This document shows, one piece after another, positions 21,604 through 33,232 of a stretch of DNA of 64,000 bases. Numbering within the stretch: the first letter of the stretch is position 1; every line of letters starts with the position of its first letter. The position numbers and the translations under genes are program-made. Origin of the DNA: Dermatemys mawii (Eukaryota; Chordata; Testudines; Dermatemydidae); contig ML677343.1 of the NCBI GenBank assembly GCA_007922305.1, positions 29,641,915 through 29,705,914 of the forward strand, given 5' to 3'. A model generated the notes under the pieces. That model was not told where the DNA came from, did not search any database, and was given only the letters and a program-made list of their open reading frames with translations.

Positions 21604-21660
21604 GTGTGTGTGTGTGTGTGTGTGTGCGGTGTGTGTATGTGTGTGTGCGTGTGTGTGTGA
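21604..21660 (+). repeat. GT microsatellite, interrupted
   Basis: TG/GT dinucleotides interrupted by CGG, TA and GC steps. Ordinary microsatellite; alternating purine-pyrimidine sequence. Confidence 0.95.
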
Positions 21661-23019
21661 AGCCTGAATTTTTTATGGTGATAAGACTGAGTTTACATGT
21701 TGCATATTCTGATATTCATGTATTGGAGTGTTAGTATGATAGTGTCTTTATACACAATTGTTAATAGTTATACTGAATGGTTTGCTCTGGTCACTGTCAG
21801 TAACATATGTGATCACATAATAACTAAGTGGGAGTATCTTTTAACAGCATTATTTTACTGTCATGCATGCAGTGGTAAAGTTACAGTAATTAATTTTGCC
21901 AAGGTGTTTTTTGTTTTGTTTTTACAGTTAGTATCAAAAAGATAATTACAACCAAAACTGATATAGAACAACTTAATATTTCCCATGTGTTCACTGTAAA
22001 AGAACTTCATAAAATTATTTCAAGCTATTATTCCTTAAAAACATATGACCTTGAGGAAAAAAAACTGAGGAAACAAACATTCTCCTGGGATAAATTCATC
22101 CATTTACACCTGCAGAGAATTTGTCCCAATAAATTTACAGATAACTCTCTGCATCAATGTCACTTTTACTCTACAATAGGTGGGCCAAATTCTGCTGACA
22201 GGTATTCCACTGAAATTCACTTAGCTTCAGGCTTGCTTTGGTGTAAAGGAGAGCAGAATTTAATCCCACTTGTGTGTTTTTCTTGATCTTTATGTAATTG
22301 CTAGGCATGAATGGCTCCAGACTGAAGAGAGAGATTAGTTTATAGGAACTAATAAAATTTGGAAGCAAAGCAGAAACATAAAATTGTAGAGAAAATGTTT
22401 TTGGGGTTGTCCAAAAAAGTCTAAATGAGCAATTCTCCATGGAGACCCAACATGATGGTGCTCAGCTCCATTAAAAAATAATTTTAAAAAATCAATTGGC
22501 AACAATCACAGTGGAGATAAAACTCGGACTATGATAATGTCCCTAAACAACGACTCCAATATCATCTCTATATGGTATCACCTCTCAAGTCCATATAGAC
22601 ACTAAGGCTAAGCATATTCAAAACCTCCTACGGGATTTTAATGAGAATTGTCTTCTAACGTCTTAGGTGGCTTTCAAAATGTCAGCCAAAGGTGTCCAGA
22701 TCATCTTACTTCCATATTGTGCATCTCTACACCCATTTTCTGCTCTCTTAGGTGCACAGAATCCTTGCATGTTAGATGGAGAAGAATGTCAGACCTGGTC
22801 TGTCCTGATGATTAAGGAGTAGGAGGTTGTTAATCACAAACTCACCACAGAGCAAAAAAATTATAGGAGGGAAAAGGATGAAAAGGAAGAACCGCCTCAT
22901 AAATACTGAACACTGATTGGACCGAGAAGGTGAAAGACTTGAAGACAACTTCCTGAGACAAACTAGTCACCTACTATGAAATTTGCATGTGCACAAGCCA
23001 ATGTGACAATACATATTAC
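21661..23019. other. Intergenic DNA with a small foldback, no gene seen
   Basis: A foldback with perfect 10-bp arms (AAATTCTGCT at 22187-22196 and AGCAGAATTT at 22252-22261) is a fragment of the GGGCCAAATTCTGCTGA palindromic group. Open frames up to 99 codons (21987-22286) overlap this repeat and have no domain. Confidence 0.4.
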
Positions 23020-23337
23020 TGCTGAGCTTCAGTTCATTTGCAAATTTGACACCATCAGCTCAGGATTAAACAAAGACTGTGAATGGCTAGCCAACTACAA
23101 AGGCAGTTTCTCCTCCCTTGGCGTTCACACCTCCAGATCAACCTGCTAGAAGAGGGCCTCGTCCTCCCTGATTGAACTAACCTCGTTATCTCTAGCCTGA
23201 TTCCTGCCTACATATTTATACCTGCCTCTGGTCATTTCCACTGCATGCATCTGACGAAGTGGGTATTCACCCACGAAAGCTTATGTACTAATACATCTGT
23301 TAGTTTATAAGGTGCCACAGGACTCTGTCGCTTTTAC
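23020..23337 (+). mobile_element. Penelope-like element 3' end with C-terminus of its GIY-YIG ORF
   Basis: On the plus strand the frame from about 23024 reads ELQFICKFDTISSGLNKDCE and continues WLANYKGSFSSLGVHTSRST before a stop near 23148. The ICKxDTxxxGLN(R/K)DxEWL pattern is the same as in the minus-strand copy at 36363-37029, where it follows the GIY-YIG motif. After the stop comes CTGACGAAGTGGGTATTCAC, CACGAAAGCTTATGTAC and AAGGTGCCACAGGACTC. Penelope-like elements encode a reverse transcriptase plus a GIY-YIG endonuclease; only the last about 320 bp remain here. 5'-truncated and immobile. Confidence 0.85.
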
Positions 23338-23940
23338 ATATTATTGTTCTCCCCCTACATCTCCCAAAGAGGAATACACTGTAATAAAATAAAACTTTTC
23401 AGGTAAAATACCATTCAGGATATAAAAATGTAATATTCAATTGAATTCACGCACACACACACAAAGACTTTTTATTCCTTATTGATCCATATTATGCATG
23501 TAGTTTTTTAAACTACTAAGAATTGTTTGGTAGGTGATTTTTTAAAAAAGTAATGCATATATATCAATTTTTCAGTGAGTCTTGATCATCCTCAATTTTT
23601 CATTCCAGACATAGCATCCCTAGTAAACTCAGGATCTCCACAGGTTGAATAATATATATTTTAAAAAGAAAAAAATATTCTATAGTAATAAATACGTTCT
23701 GAAACAAGATGATCTGCAATTAACACCTTATAACTGTACATCCCACAGACGGATTATTTTTAGGTTTCTGTATATAAAAAAACTTTTAAATCTAATCTTG
23801 GCTATATTTTTCCCTCCTGTGCCTGAGGGATATAAGATAATTTATAACAGGAAACCTTTGAATTCTGAGCTTTTATGTTTCCATGGTGTCCCAATTTGAA
23901 CTTACAAAAATAAGTGAAAAAAAAAAAAGTAGTCTGAAAC
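23338..23940. other. Intergenic DNA, no gene seen
   Basis: AT-rich, with a short CA run (about 23449-23463) and A runs (about 23918-23929). Nothing recognised. Confidence 0.4.
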
Positions 23941-24025
23941 CCCAATCCTGCAAATACTTAATCAGTGGAACTAGTCATGGTAGTAAAGTTAAACATGGAA
24001 GTGCAGGTTTGTAGGATCAGGGCCC
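23941..24025. repeat. Palindromic MITE, AATCCTGCAAA...TTTGTAGGATC
   Basis: Left word AATCCTGCAAATACTTA and right word GCAGGTTTGTAGGATCAGGG are inverted copies of each other with mismatches, separated by a core that includes AAGTTAAACATG. Typical short palindromic MITE of sauropsids. Confidence 0.55.
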
Positions 24026-24140
24026 TGGATCTTCAGAAGCACTCAGAATTGGTCTTGCTAAACTCTCATTTGGCGCAAACTGGCTTGACTGGGAGCCAAA
24101 TTGGGTCAATGCTGTATGCTTTTGAAAATCCCACCCTAAA
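24026..24140. repeat. Palindromic MITE, GGATCTTCAGAAGCACTCAG...TTTTGAAAATCCC
   Basis: Begins with GGATCTTCAGAAGCACTCAG and ends with GTATGCTTTTGAAAATCCCA. The two ends are related as inverted copies through the form GATTTTCAAAAGCACTCAGC. It abuts the palindromic element ending at 24025. Confidence 0.5.
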
Positions 24141-24844
24141 GAATTAAGGCCTGAGATCTACATTTCCGTTGAAGACAATGAGATTACATCTGTGTATTTG
24201 AGAGCAGCATCTGGCCCTAACATATTAGGTAGTTAAACACATTGTGGAAGTTCAGTGTAACTCCATTTCACCAAGAATAATTTGATAGTTTTACCAGCAA
24301 AATGAGCGAGCCTACTCTATTCCACTCAGCTTCATACACTGTGCTCCTGACACCGGTTGCTGGGCGAGTCCTGTTGTGACTCTTCTTCATCACCCTTTTT
24401 AAAAAAACCATCAGCTCTCACTGATTTCCCATCAGTCTTGGTGTCTCATCTCCTTTTATCTTAATCCCTGGAGGGATTCTGCAGTTTTGCCAAGCTCAGC
24501 AAGGGCCCAGTCTGGCATGGGCTGAGCATCTGTGGACGCCCTTTTGTTACAAAAAGAAAAACATAATATGAACCCAACACAAAAGCCAGCAAATGGGAGC
24601 ACTGTTGAACATACATCAAAACACACATGAGCTTCAGGGACCTGCCGCTGGTGTTCTAGCTTGCTCTTGTGTTCTATTAATTGGTCTGGAGACAGCTGGA
24701 TAGAAAGATGCTGGCGGTGGTGGTGGGGGAACAGGTTGGTTTTTAAACTTCTTGTGCTCAGGACCAGTCCTCCAAACCTTCAATAAAAAGGGTCATCCTT
24801 ATCTGAAGCAGTATTCCCATTCATTTCACGACAGCTATCAATGT
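24141..24844. other. Intergenic DNA, no gene seen
   Basis: Unique-looking, with repeat scraps (TCCGTTGAAGACAATGAG near 24165). No exon signal. Confidence 0.4.
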
Positions 24845-24907
24845 AGGGCCTCATCCAACTCCGTGGGAAAACTCCCGTTGATCTGAACGACTGTTGGATC
24901 AGGCCCA
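24845..24907. repeat. Palindromic MITE, GGGCCTCATCCAAC...GTTGGATCAGGCCC
   Basis: Left AGGGCCTCATCCAACTCC and right CTGTTGGATCAGGCCC are inverted copies with one or two mismatches around a 30-base centre. Same style as 31724-31811. Confidence 0.6.
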
Positions 24908-25474
24908 GAGCAGAGAGGGCTGCAAGATCAGATTTTGATCACTGTCCTTGTGAGGCAGGTGCACCTCAGTCCCTACCTTTCTCTGCATGTGGCATGCCAT
25001 CTTTAGGTCTCCCCTGGGATGTCACACTTGGGTTATTGGGCTCAGTGGGTGGTGCCGGGTGGCTGGTGACATATAGGATTTCAGAGTAGATGATTTGCTG
25101 GAACCATGTGGTCCTAAACGCTATAACTCTTCTTCTTTCAGTGTTGAATTTAAAATCCCTCTTTGACTCTTCCCCTAGAGCTCAGCATATTAGCACTTTT
25201 ACTGTATGAGCTTAATTATTTTTCTTGGAAATTTCTACTCCAATCCCTTCAAGGACCGCAAGCTTAGTGAGCCTTTTTAAAAAACAGAAGCAGGCCAAGA
25301 AGTTGCTCGGTGGGTGAGTTATTGCCAGCTCCCATCATTCTAGCCCTTCGAACTTGCAATGTCTTCCTGATGGTATTTAAAGTACACAGTCTGACATTTC
25401 ATAGCACAGGTTGGTGCAAAGGAGTAAGGAGAGGGCTTCGTATCAGAGTTTAAGCGCTTGCAGACATGGAAACA
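24908..25474. other. Intergenic DNA, no gene seen
   Basis: Mixed composition unique sequence; no repeat or exon recognised. Confidence 0.35.
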
Positions 25475-25676
25475 TGGGGCACGGGTCACTTGCTGGTTTA
25501 AACTAGTGAAAATGGTGGATTCTCTGTAACTTGAAGTCTTTAAATCATGATTTGCGGACTTCAGTAACTCAGCTAGAGTTTACGGGTCTATTACAGGAGG
25601 AGGGTGGGGGGTGATGGGCAGGAGGTCAGAGTAGATAATCACAGTGGTCCCTTCTGGCCTTGAAGTCTAGTCCCTT
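25475..25676 (+). mobile_element. CR1-type 3'UTR fragment, plus strand
   Basis: GGGCACGGGTCACTTGCTGG, TTGAAGTCTTTAAATCATGA, TTCAGTAACTCAGCTAGAG and AGTGGTCCCTTCTGGCCTTG follow the same order as the 42085-42450 copy (GAACTTCAGTAACTCAGCC, ATGGTCCCTTCTGACCTT). This is the 3' untranslated part of a CR1-like LINE group common in turtles. No coding sequence remains. Confidence 0.75.
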
Positions 25677-28403
25677 GCATCCCTGTAGGGACCAGTCCTG
25701 AGGAAGAGGTAAGCAGGGATCACTGCCATGCATCTCAGTTTTCCATCAAGCAGAGCAACCCTGCCAGAGGAGGCTTCTGAGGGGAGAGGGGAAGAGGCAG
25801 TGGCAGAGAAGAGCTCCTCCATGACAATCTCTATTGACATAGGGTCCCCTAAGGATCCTGAATTAGTGGCCCAAGTTAAAGTGGTCTGGAATCACCTCTA
25901 TCTTGCATCAGAGAATCTTACAGAATCCAAAGCAGTGTTCTAGCTCAATAGAGAATCAAGCCTATACTGTTTAATTGATTTTATGTCTTTTTCTCATTAA
26001 ATAGGATTGTTTTTTCCGTTCTCTTTCCATTTAAACTTGGAAAGGCTGCAGTTCTTCAACCATGCACTTCCCTTCTCCCCTCATTCACTTTTACACTGCA
26101 GCATCAATGACTGGGAACATTTTTCTTGCTTTCAGAGGCGTTGCAAATGGTTTCAAAGTAAATTCTTTGGAAGCCCAACCAGACCCTGAGCTTCCCCCCA
26201 TAGTGTATTGATGGCGAGGAACATAGCACGAAGCAAGCACCATGACCCCATCCCAGCTATGAAAAATAAATACATTTTCTCCCCCACAAGCTGTATTTCT
26301 GTGTGGAGTGAGAGGAACATTTCCTACCTCCCACAGGGACTGAGGTACGTAATTGAAATCTCGAGGAGAAAGTAAACAAACAAAAATGGAAGCCGGGAAT
26401 TTTCACAGGTAGAAAGAACTAAAATAATTTTGGCTGCAAATCTACTTTGTTTTTAATACTGTTTTCAGTAGCTCATTAACTACCGAGCTGAGCACTGGGG
26501 GAAGACCTTAGGAGAGACAACCCTGGAGAATGAGGAACTCCATTCAGCACTGAGAAAGCATCTGTCCACCACCTAGTCCCTCAGCCCTGACCATCCCAGG
26601 ATCACTTCTAGGAATGAGAGAAGAGTTTGGCTTCTATTGACTATTCAATGCTTTGACTTGCTGTTCAGATTGCCAGAAAGATGCTAATTAGTGCCAATTA
26701 AGCAATAGTTTTTCTGATGTTTATTCCTGTCCATTAGCACCTGGACTGGTATCACCAAAGCATTTCATGTTAAACACTGAACATCACTAAGATGACAGAC
26801 CCATTAGGCCTAATTTTCAAACTGGCTTTAACAATGCAGTTTTGTGCCCACAATAATTACATCCACATTTTTGTGATGACAGTGAATTTGGGAGGCAAAT
26901 ACCAGCAGCTAGGTATCCAGTGACCTATTTGCACCTTCAAATCAGGTAATAAGAAATCTGCAGCACATTTTTTCAACCCAAGGGCAACTGGACTGTGTGT
27001 GTACGTGCACCAAATGACTTATGAACTAACCCCAAGCAGAGAATGTGGATGAGAGAAGATGACTGATTTGGCTTCCTCTGAGAAACCAGGTAGGAAGAGT
27101 TAGAAGGCAACTGAGCCTCGTTCCCAGACGATGACTGAAATAAAGCAGGGACAAAGCAAGTTTTGAAAGAGGGGCTGGAGTTCCCACAATTATTGTTGTG
27201 TTTGTAACCAAAACTTCACCAATGTTGTTGTTATTGTTTGCGTGTGGCGTCTCAGGCAAATTTCAAATTTTTAAAGGAACTTAAATGGCACTGCAAAGGA
27301 AATCCTCATGCTGAGAACTGAGACTGGCAGGTTATCAACACTGATGTTAAGGCTAATTCTCCACTATGGCACTTTGAGTGCAGAAGGTGGGGAACTGCAA
27401 GGATTTAAAAAATGAATACTGGCCACTCCAGGCTCGTATTAAACTCTCAACGTTACAACTTTTCTCTGAGCTTTCCATTTACCTCTGAATTGGTAAATGC
27501 TGCCACCACCCAAGTGCAGAACCCCTTTGAGAGCCTGGGAAGATGCACTTGGGAATTTCTTCCTGTGGGGTACCCTCAAGTCCTTTCACAAATCCCTCAC
27601 TCTCCGCAGGGAAGAGCTGAGTAAGAAGAAAAAAAAAGGAAATTAGCTATTTTCACTAGCTAATTAAAAAACATGTGCACAACCTCTTAAGACACAAAAA
27701 TCCAATCCTGTTATTAAAAAAGGTAAATTATAAAGGAAAAGGGGAAAAAGAAAAAGAAAAGAAAATGCATTTGAAAACTCAGGCATTTGCTAGATTTTAA
27801 AAGAGTAACTACAAGGAATAAGCACCAAAAATGGCTGTCTTGAAGTCCTTCTTAAAGGTTACAAGCAAAACAAAAGCATCTGGGGTTAGCACAGAGGAGT
27901 CCACAAGCCATTAAGAAAAACAGAGATAAACCTAATCACATCTTCCTAGACATTTCCTGATCTACTTACATATCTGGGGTTTCAAATGAGTAGTTTCTAG
28001 GTATGATACAGAGGATTTTTTGTACCTGGCCCCAAGCTTCTTACAGCATAGTTACTGCCCTGTTTGCCTCCCCAAGAGAACCACAACAGATAGACAAAAG
28101 GGGAGTCTTTTTTTTCAATTTTAAGAAGTTCTGCCCTTCCCATTGGCTCTTTTGGCCAGATGCCCACTCACTTCCCTTTACCTATGCATAGCAGTGATAC
28201 TTTTTAACCCTTTATAGGTAGAGCAATTAGAGAACAGCTATTAAGAGAGATTTTATAGCTGCTGGATGTTCATAAAAGGGAGCTACCCCGTCTTTCATTA
28301 ATCACAATTGCGCTAGTGAAACCCAGAAAAATCTTAGACCACCTTTTTTGTTTACTAAGCATTTTAGACAAAATAGAGACTAAACAGCTTCTCTGTAAGC
28401 AGT
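25677..28403. other. Intergenic DNA, no gene seen
   Basis: About 2.7 kb. A scrap of a foldback repeat (CCTAATTTTCAAACTGGC near 26809, CACCTTCAAATCAGG near 26932) is visible. Several short plus-strand frames (60 to 71 codons) have no domain and no consistent splice sites. A-rich tract at about 27735-27765. Confidence 0.4.
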
Positions 28404-28404
28404 G

Positions 28405-28433
28405 AGAGGAGAGGAGAGGAGAGGAGAGGAGAG
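28405..28433 (+). repeat. (GAGGA)n microsatellite
   Basis: About six tandem units of GAGGA/AGGAG. Short simple repeat. Confidence 0.95.
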
Positions 28434-28689
28434 GTGAGAACAAAAGGAAGGAAATGTCATTTGGGAAAATACCCACACACATCAAGACTGGATGAAGAGA
28501 CTTTACAATGACTTGAATATTACCCACTCCCAGTCTCATTCCCATATGCCGCCAAAAAAAAAAAATCCCTTTGAATCTGTTAGTCTGTGGTAATTACAAG
28601 AAAAAGGAGTAGTAGTTACTCATTTGGATTCATACAAGCGCCAGCCAGGGCCACTTGTTTATCTGCTCTGTAAACTACATCAATAAGTA

Positions 28690-28995
28690 GTACCCCAAAA
28701 TGACTGGTGGGAAATTTTCCATCCAAAACTTTTCTTTCCCTTGTGGAAAATTGGGTTTTTGATTAAATGACAATTTTTGTGGAAAGTAACTGCTTCCCTC
28801 AAACATTTTAACAATTTTTTTATTGGAAAGCCAGAAAGAAAAAAAAAATTCAGCCCCAAGCCAATTTTTATTTCTGATTTCAGCTGATTTCTCCCCTCTT
28901 CCCAAAATATTTGGCAGTTTTCAGCTGCAATTTTATCATTAAAGTGTAAAATTTTCTGCAGAGAAAAAAACCCAGAAACCAGTTCTAGCCCCAAT
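28690..28995. repeat. AT-rich GAAAATTTT foldback-like repeat, copy 2
   Basis: Words GGGAAATTTTCCATCC, TTGTGGAAAATTGGG, AAAATTTTCTGCAG and AACCAGTTCTAGCC match copies at 12725-13085 and 44795-45215. The overlapping minus-strand frames here (76 and 124 codons) are phenylalanine- and lysine-rich because of the composition and are not called genes. Confidence 0.55.
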
Positions 28996-29059
28996 ATAAC
29001 TGAAGTACAGAAGCACAATTCAACACAGCCCACTAGGAGCAACCCAGGAAACATTCAAG

Positions 29060-29374
29060 CAGGGGTAAACAACTATGGCACAGGTGCCAAAGGCGGCACG
29101 TGAGCTGATTTTCAGTGGCACTCACAGTGCCTGGGTCCTAGCCACCAGTTTTTAGTTTAATTTTAATCTTCATTTTAATTAAATTTTAAATGAAGCTTCT
29201 TAAACATTTTAAAAACCTTATTTACTTTATATAAAACAGTAGTTTAGTTATACATTATAGACTTATAGAAAGAGACCTAAAAACATTAAAATGTATTACT
29301 GACATGTGAAACCTTAAATGAGAATGAATAAATGAAGACTTGGCACACCACTTCTGAAAGGTTACTGATCCCTG
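29060..29374 (-). mobile_element. hAT-type MITE, copy 2, opposite orientation to 19997-20307
   Basis: Starts CAGGGGTAAACAAC and ends TACTGATCCCTG. Compared with the complement of the 20-kb copy, the words GGCGGCACGTGAGCTGATTT, TCAGTGGCACTCACAGTGCC, GAAGCTTCTTAAACATTTTA and GACTTATAGAAAGAGACC follow in the same order. The flanks ATTCAAGC and GTTCAAGC match 7 of 8 if the boundary is shifted by one base. About 315 bp, so it is a full-length but more diverged copy than the 20-kb one. Confidence 0.88.
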
Positions 29375-31339
29375 GTTCAAGCGCAGGTCAGTAATAAGCA
29401 ACAGTCGGTCAAAGTTATGCCACTGCCAAAGCTAATGCGTGTGGCATATGGCAAAACAGCAGCTTTTGAGTGTTTATCCCACATCTTCACTTACCTTCCT
29501 ATCTTTGAGCCAGACTCTATCCTTGGAGCTATGGCTCCCATTAACTGCTATGGGAGCCATGCAGATGCAGTCTCCGAATTAGTCCCTTTCCCTACACCCT
29601 CTAACCCAATGGGAAAGTCTCTTGTGAGGTTTTAGGTCTGTACCTCCTGTTAAAGTCACTGACTTAGACCCATCTTGCTCAACACATTAGTCAAGATAAC
29701 TTTTAGTTTAGGAGTAGGAAACATTTCCATAAAAAAAAAAAAATCACATCGCTGTTATAAAACACAGTATCACTGGAAACTTGGAAAAAATGTACAGTGT
29801 TACAAATACATAGGGTTGATTTTGATCCCCCACCAATCTTGTCCGGCTCTAGTGATACTGATGTGATTTTTTTTTTCTGGTCTTGCACTGTATCTGACCT
29901 TGAAAGTACTCGATGCTATCTTGGAAAAGCCTGCAATCCTGTAGCACTGTCATATTTTACCATGATGAGCACTTAAACAAATGTAAATAAAAACAGCTTT
30001 TCTCTCCAGACTCGTCCTAACAAGGTTTAGCTGGGCCTCCACATAATCCAAGGGATTTCTGAAGCTTTTAGTTTTAACTAAGTAATTTGTAAGGCTGCCT
30101 GAGATGCTGCCAAATGTGTGGTAACTTGATTTTGGTAAATTCCCAACCATCTAATTAAAAACATGGACTAGAATCATTCAGTTTAGGTGGGTTTTTGTTT
30201 AAATCAAAAGAAATCTTTTTAAATCACATATCTTGGAGATTCCAAAGAACCATTTTGAGCAAAGAGTCTAAATCAGAACTAAAAACATTGATCGTGATGG
30301 CATATAGTTGTCATGCATGCTTACAGAGTTCATAAATTTTGAGCTCGCAAAAACCATGCTAAACACTAGAAAGCCAAATTGTTTGTGATCCTCTTTGCTA
30401 GTTTACGGTCTATGGAGGAAAGAGCAAATGTATCACACGCTGGGGATTTCCGATCCAAGTTCCTAACTAGGATTTTGGAACAACCAATAAAGAAACTGCT
30501 GTGAAAGAGTCTAGTCCTGATTTTGCAGTGAATATACTGGGGCAGAACTTTGGGAGTTTAATGAGTGCCCTGCGGCAGGGTGAAACTTACCCATGTGAAT
30601 AGAGCCTGCAAAAGTCCATGTGTTGGTCTTGTGAACAGGAATGAACTTCACCCACAGAGCAGAGAAGATCACTAAAGTTCATTGTTGTGTACCATTATCT
30701 CATGTCTTGATTTAAGGAGCTTCCAGAAATGGAGATGCCATTAAGTGAAGATGTGGGGATAATCTTGCATTCATTTTTCAGAGTAATTAACTGGAGGAAA
30801 GCAACTTTCTTCCCACAGACATAATCCATTTGTAAACAGCAGCATGCAAACGAAATGGCTTTTTTTTTCCTTTGTCAAGATAGCCAAAAATCAAGAGTTT
30901 GTGCCTTTATTGTGATTGTTCAGCACAAAAACACACAGAGAGCAGAGTTTTGTTTTAGTGGCATCTGGCTAAGCATGTGAAACTGATGTGGATCAAAGAC
31001 TAGATGGTAGAATTAAACAAATATAATCAGGGAAATATGGTTCACTCTTGTGCTGCTGCACAGATGTTTAAACAGATGTCAGGTAAAAAAAAAGTGATGG
31101 GGGTTAACACTTAGTTTAAATTATTGCATTTAAGAGAAGGGAGTGTCTTTGTTAAAAACATTGAAGGTGAAAGTAAGTATTTATGACTTCAGTTGCTGGG
31201 AATCTGATCTTCCATTTGCCTTTTAGTGGACAGCAAACACTACCTCCCATAACGGGAATGCAGCAATTTCTACTGTGCTTGTAATCATTGCCCATCTTTC
31301 CACTCTGTCTGAATCTCTTACGTCTAAAGAAACGTGAGT
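29375..31339. other. Unique-looking sequence, no gene seen
   Basis: About 2 kb without recognised repeats except small scraps. Several stretches are rich in SOX-like CTTTGT and TATTGTG words (around 30868-30920). No frame above 72 codons. Poly-A at 29738-29751 and poly-T near 29868. Confidence 0.35.
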
Positions 31340-31680
31340 ATGCTACTTAATGTTTAATATGGTAATTAAATTAGTAGAGCAGGTTAAAGACTGGCTCACC
31401 TATTGGTCTGCCCTTATGGGAAAACCTGATGAAGTATGTGGATTACATGATAAGAGTGCCTTATTGCTATTCCCATGGGCAGCCTGGTGCCATTGTGGAT
31501 TATCAGGCAAATAATTACATACAACACATGCTTTCCTCTCTAGATGTTCTAACATTTCCTGGGCCAGACTGACACTTTGGGAGCATACTTATGCGTCTAA
31601 TTTGTGCATACAATAGTAGCAACTGGATGCAAATTGGGTAATTACATGAATGATCATAATTAGACATTGGCATGCACATT
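31340..31680. promoter_or_regulatory. Candidate conserved non-coding element (dense homeodomain/POU words)
   Basis: GGTAATTAAATTAG near 31361, ATGCAAAT at 31627-31634, GTAATTAC at 31638-31645 and ATAATTAG at 31656-31663 lie in repeat-free sequence, the last three within 40 bases. Strong motif clustering suggests a developmental enhancer; not proven. Confidence 0.33.
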
Positions 31681-31723
31681 TACCTGAAGTATGTTTGCAG
31701 TTATCATAACCACCTATAAATCA

Positions 31724-31811
31724 GGGGCCTGATCCAAAGTCCATTGAAGTCAGTGGGAGTATTTCCATTAATTTCAATGGAACTTCAATGGGCGTCATTG
31801 AATCAGCCCCT
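31724..31811. repeat. Palindromic MITE, GGGGCCTGATCC...GAATCAGCCCC
   Basis: GGGGCCTGATCCAAAGTCCA at the left pairs with the complement of GCGTCATTGAATCAGCCCC at the right; inside, CCATTGAAGTCAGTGGG and TTTCAATGGAACTTCAATGG continue the foldback. 88 bp. Same group as 24845-24907 and 3636-3678. Confidence 0.65.
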
Positions 31812-32449
31812 TCATGTGTGCATTTTGCATAGGAAGCTGCTTATAGTGGTTGAAAAGTTGGCTCCCCTTTACTAGCCAAAAGCAACAATAGTCACAGAAA
31901 TAATGGTTAGCTATAAAAGAGTTCTTCTGATGAGTGACTGTATAACTAACACTGTCTAAAATTACATGTATTCAGAAGGATGCCTGTAGCCCGCAGTTCT
32001 GAAACTGGGACATTTAAGGGAAAGGGTATGTATAATGCTTATCTTTTCCCTGTAATATCTATGCATTAACCCCCAAATAATAATCAGCCTTATAGGAATT
32101 CTATACCATCTTTCACCCACTAATTGTGTGAGCTGCATGATAAGTGTCATCCAATGGCTTTACTTAAAAAAGAAGTGTAAGGTTTTTCCCTATTCTATAT
32201 GTTTGTAGACCAGAGAGGAACACAGAGCCCTGAATGTCTTGGAAGTTAATTAGTTTATAATTAGTGATCTTGGGTGGCTTCCCCATAAATTTCTATGGAA
32301 ATGATTCTTTTTATAACCATATAATACATGTCACTGGGGAAAGCTTTTCTATCCAGCACATTCACTTTTCCACCAATGCTGTTTGACGTTGGTTCTGTGA
32401 TGTGGCTTTGTTAACTTTGTTTGGCTATGTAAAGACAACCGCATAAGTT
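31812..32449. other. Intergenic DNA, no gene seen
   Basis: AT-rich unique sequence; no exon or repeat recognised. Confidence 0.4.
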
Positions 32450-32650
32450 CATTCTTTGCGACAACAAACACTTCCAGAGTGGGGCCAACAAATTCAAGCC
32501 ATATTATGACAAAGCATCAATACTTTGAAAACAGTTTCCCACAGCTAGGCAGCGATGCAGTTGCTTTATTTGGAAACCATGAATATTGCTTTAATTTGCA
32601 GCACTATCTTTCACTGGTTTTCCTTGCTACATTGGAGTTCTCACTGGAAC
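32450..32650. promoter_or_regulatory. Candidate conserved non-coding element
   Basis: Repeat-free sequence with AT-rich regulatory-type words (GACAAAGCATCAATACTTTG, CCATGAATATTGCTTTAATT). Offered only as a place to look for conservation; no single motif is decisive. Confidence 0.22.
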
Positions 32651-32764
32651 ACATTGAACACTCCTTTCCACTCCACCCCAAAATAAAATAAGTCCTACTT
32701 TGGTGGAATCCTTTTAAGCGATAAATATGCTAGAGATGGGCCTGAAACAGACCCCCGACCCTAT

Positions 32765-33055
32765 TATAAAGGCTAGGAATATAACAGGGTTTAAAAGAGA
32801 ACTGGATAAATTCATGGAGGTTAAGTCCATTAACGGCTATTAGCCAGGATGGGTAAGGAATGGTGGCGCTAGCCTCTGTTTGTCAGACAAGGGTGATGGA
32901 TGACAGGAGAGAGATCACTTGAACATTACCTGTTAGGGTCTCTCACACAAGGGCACCTGGCATTGGCCACTGTTGGTAGACAGGATACTGGGCTGGATGG
33001 ACCTTTGGGCTGACCCAATATGGCCATTCTTCTGTTCTTTTTCTTCTGTTCTTAT
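32765..33055 (+). mobile_element. CR1 LINE 3' end, plus strand
   Basis: AACTGGATAAATTCATGGAG, ACGGCTATTAGCCAGGATGG, CAGGATACTGGGCTGGATGG and GACCTTTGGGCTGACCCAAT run in the order of the CR1 3'UTR. The GATAAATTCATGGAGG phrase is where ORF2 ends (DKFMEV type). Ends in TTCTGTTCTT-like short repeats, as CR1 ends do. 5'-truncated; no reverse transcriptase left. Confidence 0.9.
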
Positions 33056-33159
33056 CATCATTCTAGCCTTGGGTGTGGGAGGTTGCAGGTGCTGGTGTGA
33101 CCAAGTGCTTACATAGGCAGGCAAGAGAGCATCCGACTCAAACCCATGGGAATTGGGTT

Positions 33160-33232
33160 GTATTCTGCACTGCCGCTCACCTGCTGTATGACCTGGGGCA
33201 AATCACTTCACTGCTGTTTTCCCTCCCACCCT
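33160..33232 (+). repeat. MIR/CORE-SINE fragment
   Basis: TCACCTGCTGTATGACCTGG followed by GGCAAATCACTTCACTGCTG is the MIR core (GTGACCTTGGGCAAGTCACTT type) in the plus orientation. Confidence 0.65.

Noticed and set aside
28680..29054. 124-codon minus-strand frame rich in Phe and Lys
   Set aside because: Entirely explained by the AT-rich repeat at 28690-28995.
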